From positions 1 to 61,382 of the forward strand of contig NZ_JAUYTP010000075.1 in assembly GCF_030695125.1 (NCBI RefSeq): 61,382 bases of DNA, in the 5' to 3' direction. Below, one piece after another: positions 26,818-35,507 of the stretch. This stretch comes from Allobosea sp. (GTDB lineage: Bacteria; Pseudomonadota; Alphaproteobacteria; Rhizobiales; Beijerinckiaceae). The translations under genes and the position numbers were made by a program. The notes beneath the pieces are model-generated. The model ran no database searches and was not told where the DNA came from. It saw only the letters and a program-made list of their open reading frames with translations. Positions within the stretch are counted from its first letter, which is position 1. Every line of letters begins with the position of its first letter.

Positions 26818-27116
26818 CAAGAGGTGGTCGAGCGAGGATCTCGAACCAGAGAAGGCATGTAGGGGTGGCTTCGCTTCGCAGGTCTTAACCTCTGTGTAGC
26901 CCGCAGCCTGCGACCCGCCCATCGATCTTGAAGAGGCCATCGATCCTGGCGCGGTGAAAAACGCCGGAGAAGGCGCTCGCTTCGCTACGCCGGCAACAAA
27001 ATGCAGGCCCGGAACGCCGAAAGTCTGCGCTCTGGTGAACAACAGCGGTTGGCTGGATACGAGGCTTTTGCTCTAACTGCGGGAGAGCACGGGCAAGAAG
27101 AGGAGCGCTGAAATCG

Positions 27117-27407
27117 TTACTTAAGATATGTACGCAGAATCTTCATTACGCCCTCCACGTCGTCCTCGTGATCGCTGCCCTCGCTTTTCACGGCCGGATC
27201 TGCACCGGCGCCGAATGTTTCCCTAAGGTGACTCTCCATCACTTCCGCCATCAGTCCATTTGTCGCGCCTCGCATGGCGACAATCTGCTGCAGCAGGGGA
27301 GTGCAATCGGCCCCGGCTTCGATCGCGCGTTCCAAAGCGTCCGCCTGGCCCTTAATACGCCGCAAGCGTGTAATGGCTCGCTTCTTGTCCTCTGATGAAT
27401 GTGGCAT
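27117..27407 (-). CDS. frmR: Formaldehyde-responsive repressor FrmR (CsoR/RcnR family)
   Basis: A 96-residue all-helical repressor of the CsoR/RcnR family. The formaldehyde-sensing Cys (in EAGADCTPLLQQI), the conserved Pro right after the Met, and the His of ESHLRETF are present, as in FrmR. Formaldehyde cross-links the N-terminal Pro amine to this Cys and releases DNA. ITRLRRIKGQADALERAI is the family start. It is upstream of frmA on the same strand with its own G-tract box before the gene, so it probably represses itself and frmA. Confidence 0.92.
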   Translation of the reverse strand: MPHSSEDKKRAITRLRRIKGQADALERAIEAGADCTPLLQQIVAMRGATNGLMAEVMESHLRETFGAGADPAVKSEGSDHEDDVEGVMKILRTYLK

Positions 27408-27434
27408 CGCGCTTTCCCGAGAAATCGCTTCAGC

Positions 27435-27455
27435 ATACTATACAGGGGGGAGTTT
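27435..27455. promoter_or_regulatory. Candidate FrmR box in front of frmR
   Basis: ATACTATACAGGGGGGAGTTT holds the same pattern (A/T flank, G-tract, A/T flank) as the arms of the frmA operator. It lies 28-48 bases before the frmR start, as expected for autoregulation. Confidence 0.6.
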
Positions 27456-27694
27456 CAATCCTGTCCAGAGACTGGCGCTTCTGTAATCAGGCGAGTTTCG
27501 CCAGCCAATCTCCAAATTCGCCCCCCCGATCGGGCAGGCATAGCCGCCATGTTACCCTGAGACGGGTCTGGCATGCGGAGGAGGAGCGGTCATGCTCTCA
27601 AGCCTGCGCCACAAGCAACGACGGCATGGGCGCTTAGGGTCCGATCCTGTGTCTGGGAGGGGGGAGCCATCGCTTGCTCCCCCAGGTTTGCCGG

Positions 27695-28684
27695 TCAGAC
27701 CGTAACGACGACCTTGCCGATCTGGTCGTTCGATTCGAGGAAGCGGTGTGCGTCCTGGATGGCCTCGAGCGGGAAGGTGCGCGCGATCCGCGGCTTTAGT
27801 GCGCCCGATTCCAGTCCCGCCACGATGAACGCCTTGGCGCGATCGAGGGCGGCGTCGTCCGAAACGATCTCGCTGTAGAGATACCCCTTGAGCGTGAGGC
27901 TCTTGCCCAGCACGGAGAACAACGGGAACGGCGTCGGCTCGCCGCTGAGCGCGCCATATTCAAGCAGGATGCCGCCGCGCGCCATGCTCGCGGTCAGCGG
28001 CTCGAACGACGGGCCTCCGACCGGATCGAGCACCACGCGCGCACCCGCACCATCGGTTATCTCCATCACCCTCGCTACCAGATCCTCTTCCCCGGTCGCG
28101 ACGACATGATGTGCACCGGCATCAAGCAGGGCCTGGCGCTTGGCGCCGGTACGCGTCGTCGCGATTACCGTCGCGCCGACCATCCGCGCAATCTGGAAGG
28201 CAGCAAGGCCGACGCTGCTGGAAGCAGCGGTGACGATGACGAAATCGCCCGCGCCGAGCTTCGCCTGCTCCACCAGCGCGCCCCAGGCGGTGACGTACTG
28301 CATCCACACGCCCGCCGCTTCCTCGAACGACAGCGCCACCGGATGCTTGACGACGAGGCGGGCGGGCACGTTGGCGACCTCGCCATAGGTGCCCCAGCGC
28401 GCGATATCGAGCGGGGGGATGACGCTGACAGCTTCGCCTTCCGCAAACCCGGTCACGTCCGCCCCGACCGTAACGACAGTGCCGGCAGCCTCGTAGCCGA
28501 GTCGGCTAGGGAACTCGGCTTCCTGAAGGTAGGCATGGTTGCGGAACATCACCTCGGCGCGGTTTATGCCTATCGCCTTGACCGCGATCTGCACTTCGTC
28601 GGCCGCGGGCGCGGGCACTGCCACTTCTTCAATCCTGAGGACGCTTGCGTCGCCATATTCGTGGATTCGGACGATGCGGCTCAT
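27695..28684 (-). CDS. Zinc-dependent alcohol dehydrogenase family oxidoreductase
   Basis: A 329-residue MDR-superfamily enzyme. The GroES-like domain (MSRIVRIHEYGDASVLRIEE, GYEAAGTVVTVGADVTGFAE) is followed by a Rossmann domain with VTAASSSVGLAAFQIAR, a quinone-oxidoreductase-type NADP motif. No catalytic-zinc Cys/His set is visible, so zeta-crystallin-like quinone reduction is more likely than alcohol oxidation. It is divergent from a TetR-type gene with a palindrome between them, so it is probably induced by that regulator's ligand. Confidence 0.88.
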   Translation of the reverse strand: MSRIVRIHEYGDASVLRIEEVAVPAPAADEVQIAVKAIGINRAEVMFRNHAYLQEAEFPSRLGYEAAGTVVTVGADVTGFAEGEAVSVIPPLDIARWGTYGEVANVPARLVVKHPVALSFEEAAGVWMQYVTAWGALVEQAKLGAGDFVIVTAASSSVGLAAFQIARMVGATVIATTRTGAKRQALLDAGAHHVVATGEEDLVARVMEITDGAGARVVLDPVGGPSFEPLTASMARGGILLEYGALSGEPTPFPLFSVLGKSLTLKGYLYSEIVSDDAALDRAKAFIVAGLESGALKPRIARTFPLEAIQDAHRFLESNDQIGKVVVTV

Positions 28685-28702
28685 GGGACACTCCTTGATT
28701 AT

Positions 28703-28716
28703 AGAATGATCGTTCT
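28703..28716. promoter_or_regulatory. Candidate TetR-type operator
   Basis: AGAATGATCGTTCT is a near-perfect palindrome centred 25 bases from the oxidoreductase ATG and 71 from the tetR-type ATG. A related half (ATCGATCATTCC) recurs at about 28753-28764. Palindromes of this kind with GATC centres are usual TetR-family sites. Confidence 0.6.
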
Positions 28717-28780
28717 GTATCGGTGTGGGCCACCAGTTTCAAGATATTATTTATCGATCATTCCATATCGGGCGCCAGAC

Positions 28781-29401
28781 ATGACAGAGACGAAAGCACG
28801 TCGCGGCGCAGGTCGCCCTCGCGTGTTCGACACTAACGCAGCGCTCGACAAGGCGGTACGGCTGTTCTGGCAGCGCGGCTACGAGGCGACTTCGATGGCC
28901 GATCTGGTGGCGGAGACTGGCGTCGCCGCCGCCAGTCTCTATGCGGCGTTTGGCAGCAAGGCGGGGCTGTTCGCGGCGGTGATCGAGCGCTATGCCGCGA
29001 CGTTCAGCGTCCACCTCTATGCCCCCATCAACGACCCGGCGTTGTCCACCTTCGAGGCCGTCAAAGGCCTGCTGGAGCGAGCGGCGTCATCGTTCTCGGA
29101 GCCTGGAACGCCGGCCGGCTGCTTCATGTATTCGGCAGCGGCAGCCGTTTCGCCGGCGTCCGCCGCCATCGAATGCCTGCTGCGCGACAAGCGTATCGCG
29201 GCGGAGGCCCTCCTGATCGAGCGTCTGCATCGCGGCGCCGCGCAGGGCGAGCTTGCGGCCAATGGCGATCCGGCCGTGCTAGGCAAATTCATCAATACGG
29301 TCATGGAAGGCATGTCCGTTCAGGCGCGCGACGGCGCTACGATCAACGAACTGCTCTCCATCGCCAAAATGGCACTCGATCGATGGCCGGCTGCGGTGTG
29401 A
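28781..29401 (+). CDS. TetR/AcrR-family regulator
   Basis: A 206-residue TetR regulator. The DNA-binding domain reads GRPRVFDTNAALDKAVRLFW, then YEATSMADLVAETGVAAASL, then YAAFGSKAGLFAAVIERYA; the ligand domain follows. The start ATG 28781 is chosen from family similarity; the open frame before it is antisense to the oxidoreductase and is rejected. It probably represses the divergent oxidoreductase through the palindrome at 28703-28716. Confidence 0.9.
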   Translation: MTETKARRGAGRPRVFDTNAALDKAVRLFWQRGYEATSMADLVAETGVAAASLYAAFGSKAGLFAAVIERYAATFSVHLYAPINDPALSTFEAVKGLLERAASSFSEPGTPAGCFMYSAAAAVSPASAAIECLLRDKRIAAEALLIERLHRGAAQGELAANGDPAVLGKFINTVMEGMSVQARDGATINELLSIAKMALDRWPAAV

Positions 29402-29589
29402 CCGTCGAGGCGAGCTCATTCTCGGTGTTTTTGCAAAAAACATCTGTCGACTTACAGCTAGGCCCTCGTTTCGACCCCAGTCCGCATGCCCGAATTACCA
29501 TCCCATTTCGGAGACCGCCAAAGTTCGACAGGATTTTTGAACAGCCGCGCGGACGGTTGTGACACCAAGTATATCGATATTCGTTTGTG

Positions 29590-29780
29590 CGTGGCGGTCA
29601 TCTACATATCCGCCTACCCGCCGACTTCTCGGGTGCTCATGGCGTGATCGCGAAGCCCTTTTCATACTCGGGCGTCGTCAATGCGATCAGATATCTCGCG
29701 GACGGCGTGTTCGATCCACCGCCGACGATGCCGCCACCCGCCAGCCTGATCCCTTCACCTAATCTCCAACGGCTTTGGAC
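29590..29780 (+). pseudogene. Receiver-domain (CheY-like) C-terminal remnant, frameshifted
   Basis: One plus frame reads VAVIYISAYPPTS and then meets a stop; another frame continues ADFSGAHGVIAKPFSYSGVV and NAIRYLADGVFDPPP. Joined, these match the beta-4 to alpha-5 part of a receiver domain, with the conserved Lys-Pro (AKPFS). The rest of the gene is absent. It lies between the TetR gene and the IS-cut DUF6118 gene and marks the right edge of the cargo island; bases 29402-29589 hold nothing else. Confidence 0.5.
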
Positions 29781-29804
29781 AGTGGCGTGGTTCGCCACCC
29801 CCTT

Positions 29805-30503
29805 TTATCGGGTTGGTTTCGCAGTTGCCGTGATGCTAACGGTGCATCGCACCGTCTCGCGTGTCCTGTTCGCGCGCTTCTGGCACGCCTCCACCGCCAC
29901 GCGGTTAGCGGTGACGATCCGATCACCCGCCGCGATGTTGGCGAAAGCCTCGGGCGCTACGGTCCGCATCATCCGCTGCCCACCTTCCCACATCGGCATG
30001 TCGAGCGTCCGCGCCGCCATGCGCTCGGGCCATTGCCAGCTCTCCGGCGCGACCTCGCGCGCGACGAGGCCGGGCAGGATCGCCCATGCGAGGATGCCGA
30101 TCACCACCCCGCCAAGTCCGAACCATAGCTGCCGGTTCTTCTGGTCCCCCCGCGTCCATGCCGACCCGGCGAGGCTGCGAAGCTCGGCCATGACGCGCGC
30201 CTTGTCCTCGCCGGCCTTGGCGAGCGCAGCCTGATCCTCACGCCGGGCAGCGTTGCCCGCTGCCGCGATCCGCTGCGCCATCTGTTCGGGCGTCATCGCC
30301 ATTACCGGGGCTGCGGCAAGCATCTTCCCGATATGATCGAGCCGCCCGGTTGCGCCGTCCAAGCCCTGCTGAAGCACGCTAAGCGTCTCGGAATAGTCCG
30401 GCACGTCGATATGCGCCCGCTCGGCCGCCAAGCCTTCCACTGCACGGCGTAGCAACGCCAGCTCGCGGTCCTGGCCTTCTATCGCGGCGCGCAAGCGGTC
30501 GAA
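29805..30503 (-). pseudogene. DUF6118 family protein, 5' end removed by an IS21-type element
   Basis: The body of a DUF6118 protein is intact: FDRLRAAIEGQDRELALLRR, the AVEGLAAERAHIDVPDYSET segment, a basic/acidic coiled region, one membrane helix (LWFGLGGVVIGILAWAILPG) and a periplasmic C-terminus. Family members are plasmid and ICE proteins found near conjugation genes. The first few codons are missing because the IS end begins at about 30504-30506. A TTG inside the IS end at 30554 keeps a fused frame open for 249 residues, so some product could still be made. Confidence 0.72.
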
Positions 30504-31526
30504 TGTGTTTCGGCGTGCAAGTTTGACCCCTTGAGGCGGGGGATCGGCGTCCAACTTTGACCCCCTTGAGCCGGTTTCGGTGAGACTGCCCGTTCTGGTT
30601 TCAGACGGGCGGGCGGGGGATGAAGGGCGTGGATACGATTGCGCGGATCCGGCGCGAGTTTTCGATCCGGGGGAAGACGATCAAGGAGATTGTCCGCGAG
30701 CTTCACGTCTCGCGGAACACGGTGCGCAAGGTGCTGCGCTCGGGCGCGACGTCGTTCGAGTACGAGCGGAAGGTTCAGCCGCAGCCGAAGATCGGGCCCT
30801 GGCGCCCTGACCTTGACCGGCTGCTGGGGGCGAACGAGGGCAAGCCGGCGCGTGAGCGTCTGACGCTGATCCGGATCTTCGAGGAGTTGCGGGGCCGCGG
30901 TTACGAGGGCAGCTATGATGCCGTCCGCCGCTATGCGCGGGGTTGGCGCCGCGAGCAGTCCGCCGTCACCGCCGATGCCTATGTCCCGCTGAGCTTCGCG
31001 CCCGGCGAGGCCTATCAGTTCGACTGGAGCCACGAGATCGTCGTCATCAACGGCGTGACGACCAAGGTGAAGGTCGCCCATCTGCGGCTCTGCCATTCGC
31101 GCATGCTGTTCGTGCGAGCCTATCCACGCGAGAGCCAGGAGATGGTCTTCGACGCCCACGACCGGGGCTTCGCCTTCTTCAAGGGCGCCTGCACGCGCGG
31201 CATCTACGACAACATGAAGACGGCGGTGGAGACCATCTTCGTCGGCAAGGAACGCGCCTATAACCGGCGCTTCATGCAGATGTGCAGCCACTATCTGGTC
31301 GATCCCGTCGCCTGCACGCCAGCCTCGGGCTGGGAGAAGGGCCAGGTCGAGAACCAGGTCGGGCTCGTACGCGAACGCTTCTTCGCTCCGCGTCTGCGGG
31401 TCAAGAACTACGACGAGCTGAACGCCTGGCTGCTGGACCAGGTGCTTCGCTACGCAAAGGCCCACCGCCATCCGGAGCAACGTGACCGGACGATCTGGGA
31501 GATGTTCGAAGCCGAGCGCCCGAGCC
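30504..31526 (+). mobile_element. Truncated IS21-family element
   Basis: The left end carries two spaced copies of an IS21-type terminal repeat (GTGCAAGTTTGACCCCTTGA at about 30515-30534 and GTCCAACTTTGACCCCCTTG at about 30549-30568). The istA start follows, but istB and the right end are missing because an IS6-family element begins at 31527. The element landed in the 5' part of a DUF6118 gene. It cannot move by itself any more. Confidence 0.82.
30620..31526 (+). pseudogene. istA: IstA transposase, 3' truncated
   Basis: About 302 residues of an IstA transposase remain. It has an N-terminal HTH (GKTIKEIVRELHVSRNTVRK), then an integrase core with DWSHEIVVING holding the first Asp, FFKGACTRGIYDNMKTAVET with the second Asp, and GWEKGQVENQVGLVRERFF with the Glu. 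Normal IstA proteins are about 400-500 residues; the C-terminal region is replaced by IS6-element sequence after AERPS. The frame stays open to 31630 only by chance. Confidence 0.85.
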
Positions 31527-32350
31527 GGTTCTGTCGCAAATTTTGTTTCGAGCCGGAGCGAGGGCCGGTGAAGACGGTCTTCAGGCGGCGATGGCCTCGA
31601 ATTGTTCTTTCAGCGTCGGAGCCGGATTGAAGGCGAAGCGTCCTTGGCGTTTGCGCATCATCTGAACCATCTCGATGCCAGCCAGCGTGATCGCCGCCGA
31701 GCCAAAGGACTTGAACCCCAGCATTGGCCGAGCCCGTCGCTTGATCCTCCGGTGATCCTGTTCGATCCGGTTGTTGAGGTATTGGCTCTGCCGGATCCCG
31801 ATCCGTTTCAGCGGTCGTCGGGGTCGATCCAGCAGCCGGCTTTCGGTGTCGCAGGCGATGATCGCCTCCCGGTTGGTCTGGCTGCCGTCAATCACGATGC
31901 GATCAGGCCGGCCATGGCGCGCAAGCGCCTTCCGCAGAAAGCGTTTGGCCGCCGGCAGGTCACGGTGCTCGCTGAACCAGAACTCCACCGTATCGCCGAC
32001 ACTGTCGATGGCGCGATACTGATACATCCAGCGACCCCGGACCTTGATGTAGGTCTCGTCGACATGCCATTTGCCGGTGACCGCGCGCTTGCGCCGATTG
32101 AAGCGTTCGAGCAGCCGCGGCGAAAAGTGCTCGACCCAGCGATGGATCGTCGAATGATCGACGCTGACCCCACGCTCGGTCAGCATCTCTTCCAGGTCGC
32201 GCAGGCTGAGGCTGTAGGCCAGGTACCACCGCACGCACAGCAGGATCACTGAACGGTCGAAATGGCGGCCTTTGAACATCGAACGACTCCCACAATGCGG
32301 AGCAGCCATCATACCACAGCCAATCTCGTGCAGCAGTTTGCGACAGAGCC
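31527..32350 (-). mobile_element. IS6-family insertion sequence
   Basis: A complete element of about 824 bases. Its ends are GGTTCTGTCGCAAA (31527-31540) and, on the other strand from 32350 inward, GGCTCTGTCGCAAA, matching in 13 of 14 positions, and it carries one intact transposase gene. The 8-base flanks (CCCGAGCC and CGAGCGTT) do not match, so there is no target duplication: a deletion or recombination has occurred between two original insertion sites. It cuts istA on one side and an HNH gene on the other. Confidence 0.88.
31581..32279 (-). CDS. IS6-family transposase
   Basis: A 232-residue DDE transposase of the IS6/IS26 family. It starts MFKGRHFDRSVILLCVRWYL, followed by LSLRDLEEMLTERGVSVDHS and the DDE core: Asp in WHVDETYIKVRG, Asp in IVIDGSQTNREAI, Glu in NNRIEQDHRRIKRR. 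The start at 32279 is that of the family; the open frame extends into the IR but is rejected. All key residues are present, so it is probably active. It moves DNA by replicative cointegrate formation. Confidence 0.92.
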   Translation of the reverse strand: MFKGRHFDRSVILLCVRWYLAYSLSLRDLEEMLTERGVSVDHSTIHRWVEHFSPRLLERFNRRKRAVTGKWHVDETYIKVRGRWMYQYRAIDSVGDTVEFWFSEHRDLPAAKRFLRKALARHGRPDRIVIDGSQTNREAIIACDTESRLLDRPRRPLKRIGIRQSQYLNNRIEQDHRRIKRRARPMLGFKSFGSAAITLAGIEMVQMMRKRQGRFAFNPAPTLKEQFEAIAA

Positions 32351-32440
32351 CGAGCGTTTGCATGACGAGCAGAGGTAGCTGGCGCGTAGCGCGAGGTCGC
32401 TCCTCGTGCGGGCGCTGAAGTCGTCACGCGTTTTCGTCAT
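32351..32440 (-). pseudogene. N-terminal fragment of an HNH-type endonuclease gene
   Basis: From an ATG at 32440 the minus strand reads MTKTRDDFSARTRSDLALRA and SYLCSSCKRS before running into the IS6 end. This matches the start of a family of stand-alone HNH nucleases that begin with such a helix followed by the first zinc CxxC. The rest of the gene is gone. Only 30 codons remain, so the family call rests on little sequence. Confidence 0.5.
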
Positions 32441-32598
32441 TCTGTCTGCGCAACCCGCGGATCATGGCCGTGCGAAGTTATACCAGCCGGCGGCGGTTCA
32501 ACGGAACCCATCAGCGCGAAGCGCAGTGAAAAGGTGCGACAACTGCCATATTTCGGCCTGTGTCGTGGCCAGCATGACGACATGCGGGCGAGGGTGCC

Positions 32599-33819
32599 AT
32601 GACCGATTCCTTCCGATGGATGAATGAGCTGGATGTGGCCAATCGGGCCTTGCAGCCGCTGCGTGACATGCAACGCGTTGCGGACCCCTTCTCGAATATC
32701 CGGCGCGCGATCGAAGTGGAGAGCACGATCCTGGCGAGCCTTCGAAGGGAGCAAGCGTGGCGCAAGCCGTTCTCCGACATGGGGCAGCTTAGCGCCCTGA
32801 CCCAGTTGAACGAACAGTTGGATCGTCACCGCAAATCGTTCGAAGGTCCCGTGGAACACGCTTGGCGTGTCGGCGCCCTCGCGCCAGGAGTTTATGAGGC
32901 GGTCCGGGGTGGATTGACTCCCGCTCAATTCCATCAAATCGCGCACGTGGCCGCGTTCCGGCTCCCCCAGGTCAACGAGATCGAGACCCTGGCTCGCCGG
33001 GCCGCGGAAGCGGCGGAGCTAACACGACGCACCTTCGCGACGGCGGCGCTCGAAGCCGAGATGGCCCGGATGCACCAGCCGTGGCTGCGCGTCGGCGCGG
33101 AAGCGGCCTCCGCGCGCGGGTTCGCCGAAATCCAAGCCATCGGCCACGGCATCGCCGAACGAAGCCCCTTTGGCGGCGGCTTCGCCAAGGCGCTTCGCGG
33201 CCCTCTCGGGGATTGGCGCGATCCGATCCCGCTGGCGAGCAATCGGTGGCTCGATCCTGACGTCCGGACAGCGTTCTACCTGAACCGCGGCTTCGATGTT
33301 GAACTGACGGACTTCACGCCGCCCGCCTTCGACGTGAGCCTGCGTATCGCCGGGCTCAGGAATGGCAAGACCGATGATGCGGACGAGGATCAGGACGTCG
33401 ATCTAGCCGGCGAGGCGTTCGCCTTGCTGCGGTCTTTTGAGGCCGAAGTGCGGCTCTTCCTGGACCGCGTGATGCGGGAAGCGTTCGGCGATGCCTGGAT
33501 GCGGCACCGGCTACCGCCGACCATGCTGGAGCAATGGATAACGAAACGCGACAAGGCGAAGGCCGGCGGCCAGACCGAGGCCCCGCTGATCCACTACGCC
33601 GACTTCGCTGATTACAAAATGATCATCGAGCGCTCCGACAACTGGAAAACGGTCTTCAAGGGCATCTTCCGTCGCCAGGAGGATATGGGCGAGTCGTTCC
33701 AGCGGCTGTATCCGATCCGGATCGCGACGATGCATGCCCGGACCGTTACCCAGGACGACGAGCTCCTGCTGGTGGTGGAAACGCGGCGTATCCTCAAGGC
33801 GATCGGCACAGCAAGCTGA
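32599..33819 (+). CDS. Swt1-type HEPN domain protein
   Basis: A 406-residue cytoplasmic protein. The N-terminal 250 residues are helical and unannotated, with Arg/Ala-rich stretches. The C-terminal part (about residues 275-400) looks like a Swt1-type HEPN domain: LLRSFEAEVRLFLDRVMREA, then IHYADFADYKMIIERSDNW, then RLYPIRIATMHARTV with an RxxxxH motif typical of HEPN ribonucleases. HEPN RNases occur in toxin and defence systems. It stands alone on the plus strand between the HNH fragment and the DUF1612 gene, with no obvious antitoxin, so it could be a single-gene defence or a regulator. Confidence 0.72.
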   Translation: MTDSFRWMNELDVANRALQPLRDMQRVADPFSNIRRAIEVESTILASLRREQAWRKPFSDMGQLSALTQLNEQLDRHRKSFEGPVEHAWRVGALAPGVYEAVRGGLTPAQFHQIAHVAAFRLPQVNEIETLARRAAEAAELTRRTFATAALEAEMARMHQPWLRVGAEAASARGFAEIQAIGHGIAERSPFGGGFAKALRGPLGDWRDPIPLASNRWLDPDVRTAFYLNRGFDVELTDFTPPAFDVSLRIAGLRNGKTDDADEDQDVDLAGEAFALLRSFEAEVRLFLDRVMREAFGDAWMRHRLPPTMLEQWITKRDKAKAGGQTEAPLIHYADFADYKMIIERSDNWKTVFKGIFRRQEDMGESFQRLYPIRIATMHARTVTQDDELLLVVETRRILKAIGTAS

Positions 33820-33872
33820 TTCGCCCGACGCAGCAGGATGCTTCTTGCCGAAATGAAAAGGGCCGTCATTGA

Positions 33873-35060
33873 TCACATGATGCCCCAGGCACGATAGCGT
33901 TTCCGTCCCGTAAGTTCGCGCGGCAGGGTGCCGCCGAGTTCTTTCAGCATGGCTTCGACCGCCTGCGGCGAGACCTGCAGCCGCGCCGCGGCCAATTGCA
34001 CGGTCACCAGCGGCGACGCCACGAACAGCTCGACCAGCTCGCCGAGTTTCGAATTCCCCCGCCTCCCCTCACACCTCCGTATCATGAGGGTCCGGGCGAG
34101 CGAAAGCCGATCGAGATCCGCCTGCCCGAACGCGGCCGCCTCGCCAAAAGCGCCGAGCAGCCCCGCGATCCGGAGGCCGAGCGCCTGGTGCGGGCTCCAC
34201 CTGAATTTCCCCCGTCGCAATCCGAGCCCCAGCGCCGGCAAATGCGCCTGCGCCAGCCCCCGCTGCCGCAGCACGGTCGCGGCCAGAGCAAAACCAAGTT
34301 CGCCGGCGCGTTCGGACGGCTCGAGCACGAGCCAGGCATCGAGGGCGACGGCCGCGGCCAGCGCCGCCGGCAGTCCCCTGCCCTCTTCCAGCACGGCGAG
34401 CCAGCACTCGGCCCGCCCGGCACCGTCATAGCCGGGATCGCGCAGCGTCAGGCTTTTGCGCCCCGCCTCGGAGGACAGATCGTTCCAGGCGTCGAGCTTT
34501 TGGCGCGTCCGCGCTAATAGCGCGTCGATCTCGGCGAAAGCCGGATTGCCGGAATCGTCATCCGCGTCGACCTCGTCGCCGTCCTCCTCGTCGGCCTCAT
34601 CCCCATCGTCGTCTCGCCCGAGCCTGCCCCATGGCGCCGCGATGCCGGTCACGCTCTGCTTGGGTGCCGGCGCGGGCTCTAGCGGCTCGGCAATCCCGAG
34701 CCGCCGCCGGAGCGCACCGGGTTCGAGGATCTCGGCCGGCGGGCGCTGCGCCAGGCGTCGGCGCTCGGCCCAGAAGCCGGCGGCGCGGGTGATCTCGGGT
34801 GTCGGGCTGCGCACATCCATGCCGGCGTCGTGCAGGACGAGGTCCTCGATCGGGCAGAGGGCCCCGCCGAGGCCGATCAGGGCCTGGGCCTCGAAGGCGT
34901 GGCCGCGCTGGCGCACCCCCTCGGCCAAAACAGGCTCCGCCCGGCTCAGGCGCTCGTCCAAACGGGCGAGCGCGATGGCGGCGGCTTCGGCGGCCGCGGC
35001 ACAGTCCGAAACCAGGGCCTGACGCTCGGCACGAGAGAGTTCATATCGCTTTGAATTCAC
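33873..35060 (-). CDS. RHE_PE00001/DUF1612 family protein with C-terminal helix-turn-helix
   Basis: A 395-residue plasmid-type protein of the DUF1612 / RHE_PE00001 family, common on rhizobial plasmids, with unknown role. The conserved start (ELSRAERQALVSDCAAAAEA), the DLVLHDAGMDVRSPTPEITR block, a strongly acidic linker (about residues 150-175, nearly all Asp/Glu) and a C-terminal HTH (VTVQLAAARLQVSPQAVEAM followed by LKELGGTLPRELTGRKRYRA) are visible. It is probably a DNA-binding regulator. It is divergent from the vapBC-like genes over an AT-rich 190-base gap. Confidence 0.8.
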   Translation of the reverse strand: MNSKRYELSRAERQALVSDCAAAAEAAAIALARLDERLSRAEPVLAEGVRQRGHAFEAQALIGLGGALCPIEDLVLHDAGMDVRSPTPEITRAAGFWAERRRLAQRPPAEILEPGALRRRLGIAEPLEPAPAPKQSVTGIAAPWGRLGRDDDGDEADEEDGDEVDADDDSGNPAFAEIDALLARTRQKLDAWNDLSSEAGRKSLTLRDPGYDGAGRAECWLAVLEEGRGLPAALAAAVALDAWLVLEPSERAGELGFALAATVLRQRGLAQAHLPALGLGLRRGKFRWSPHQALGLRIAGLLGAFGEAAAFGQADLDRLSLARTLMIRRCEGRRGNSKLGELVELFVASPLVTVQLAAARLQVSPQAVEAMLKELGGTLPRELTGRKRYRAWGIM

Positions 35061-35249
35061 ACGGCTGAAATTAACATAACCAACCTAAATAGCCATTACC
35101 TTGTTTCACTCCGATATTCCTAATTTGCCATATCTCACTATCGATAAGTACCTCTTATCTATAGTAAGCCATCTCGGAGCAAATTCTTGCTGGCTGAGCC
35201 GCCATCGTGCTAGGTTTGGCGCGTGACCACGCGATCGAAGGCGCCCAGA

Positions 35250-35507
35250 ATGTCCGAACCACAGCTTTCCATTCGCAGCGCCAAAGCCAGGACGCTCGCA
35301 CGCTCTCTTTCGCGACGCACGGGACTGTCGATGAACCGCCTCGTCGAGCAGGCGCTCGAGCGCTACGATCGCGAACTGCGCGCAGGCGCCCCCGCCGCCG
35401 CCATCGATATCGTTTGGGATCTGGCCGCCGCGGGACGGATCGGTGTCACTGCGGGCGCAAGTTCCGCCCATGACGATTTCTACGACGAGCATGGCCTGCC
35501 GCGGTGA
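35250..35507 (+). CDS. Type II antitoxin, ribbon-helix-helix-like
   Basis: An 85-residue protein with an N-terminal ribbon-helix-helix-like part (LSIRSAKARTLARSLSRRTG, then LSMNRLVEQALERYDRELR) and an acidic C-terminal tail that would bind a PIN toxin. Its stop overlaps the toxin GTG start by four bases (GTGA). The ATG 35250 is preferred because the family motif starts there. With the PIN gene it makes a VapBC-type pair and would autoregulate it from the AT-rich region upstream. Confidence 0.82.
   Translation: MSEPQLSIRSAKARTLARSLSRRTGLSMNRLVEQALERYDRELRAGAPAAAIDIVWDLAAAGRIGVTAGASSAHDDFYDEHGLPR

Noticed and set aside
26700..26858. N-terminal extension of frmA by 53 codons
   Set aside because: The extension would translate the FrmR operator; family length and the GAGGG site fix the start at 26699.
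31519..32358. Target-site duplication of the IS6 element
   Set aside because: The 8-base flanks CCCGAGCC and CGAGCGTT are not equal.
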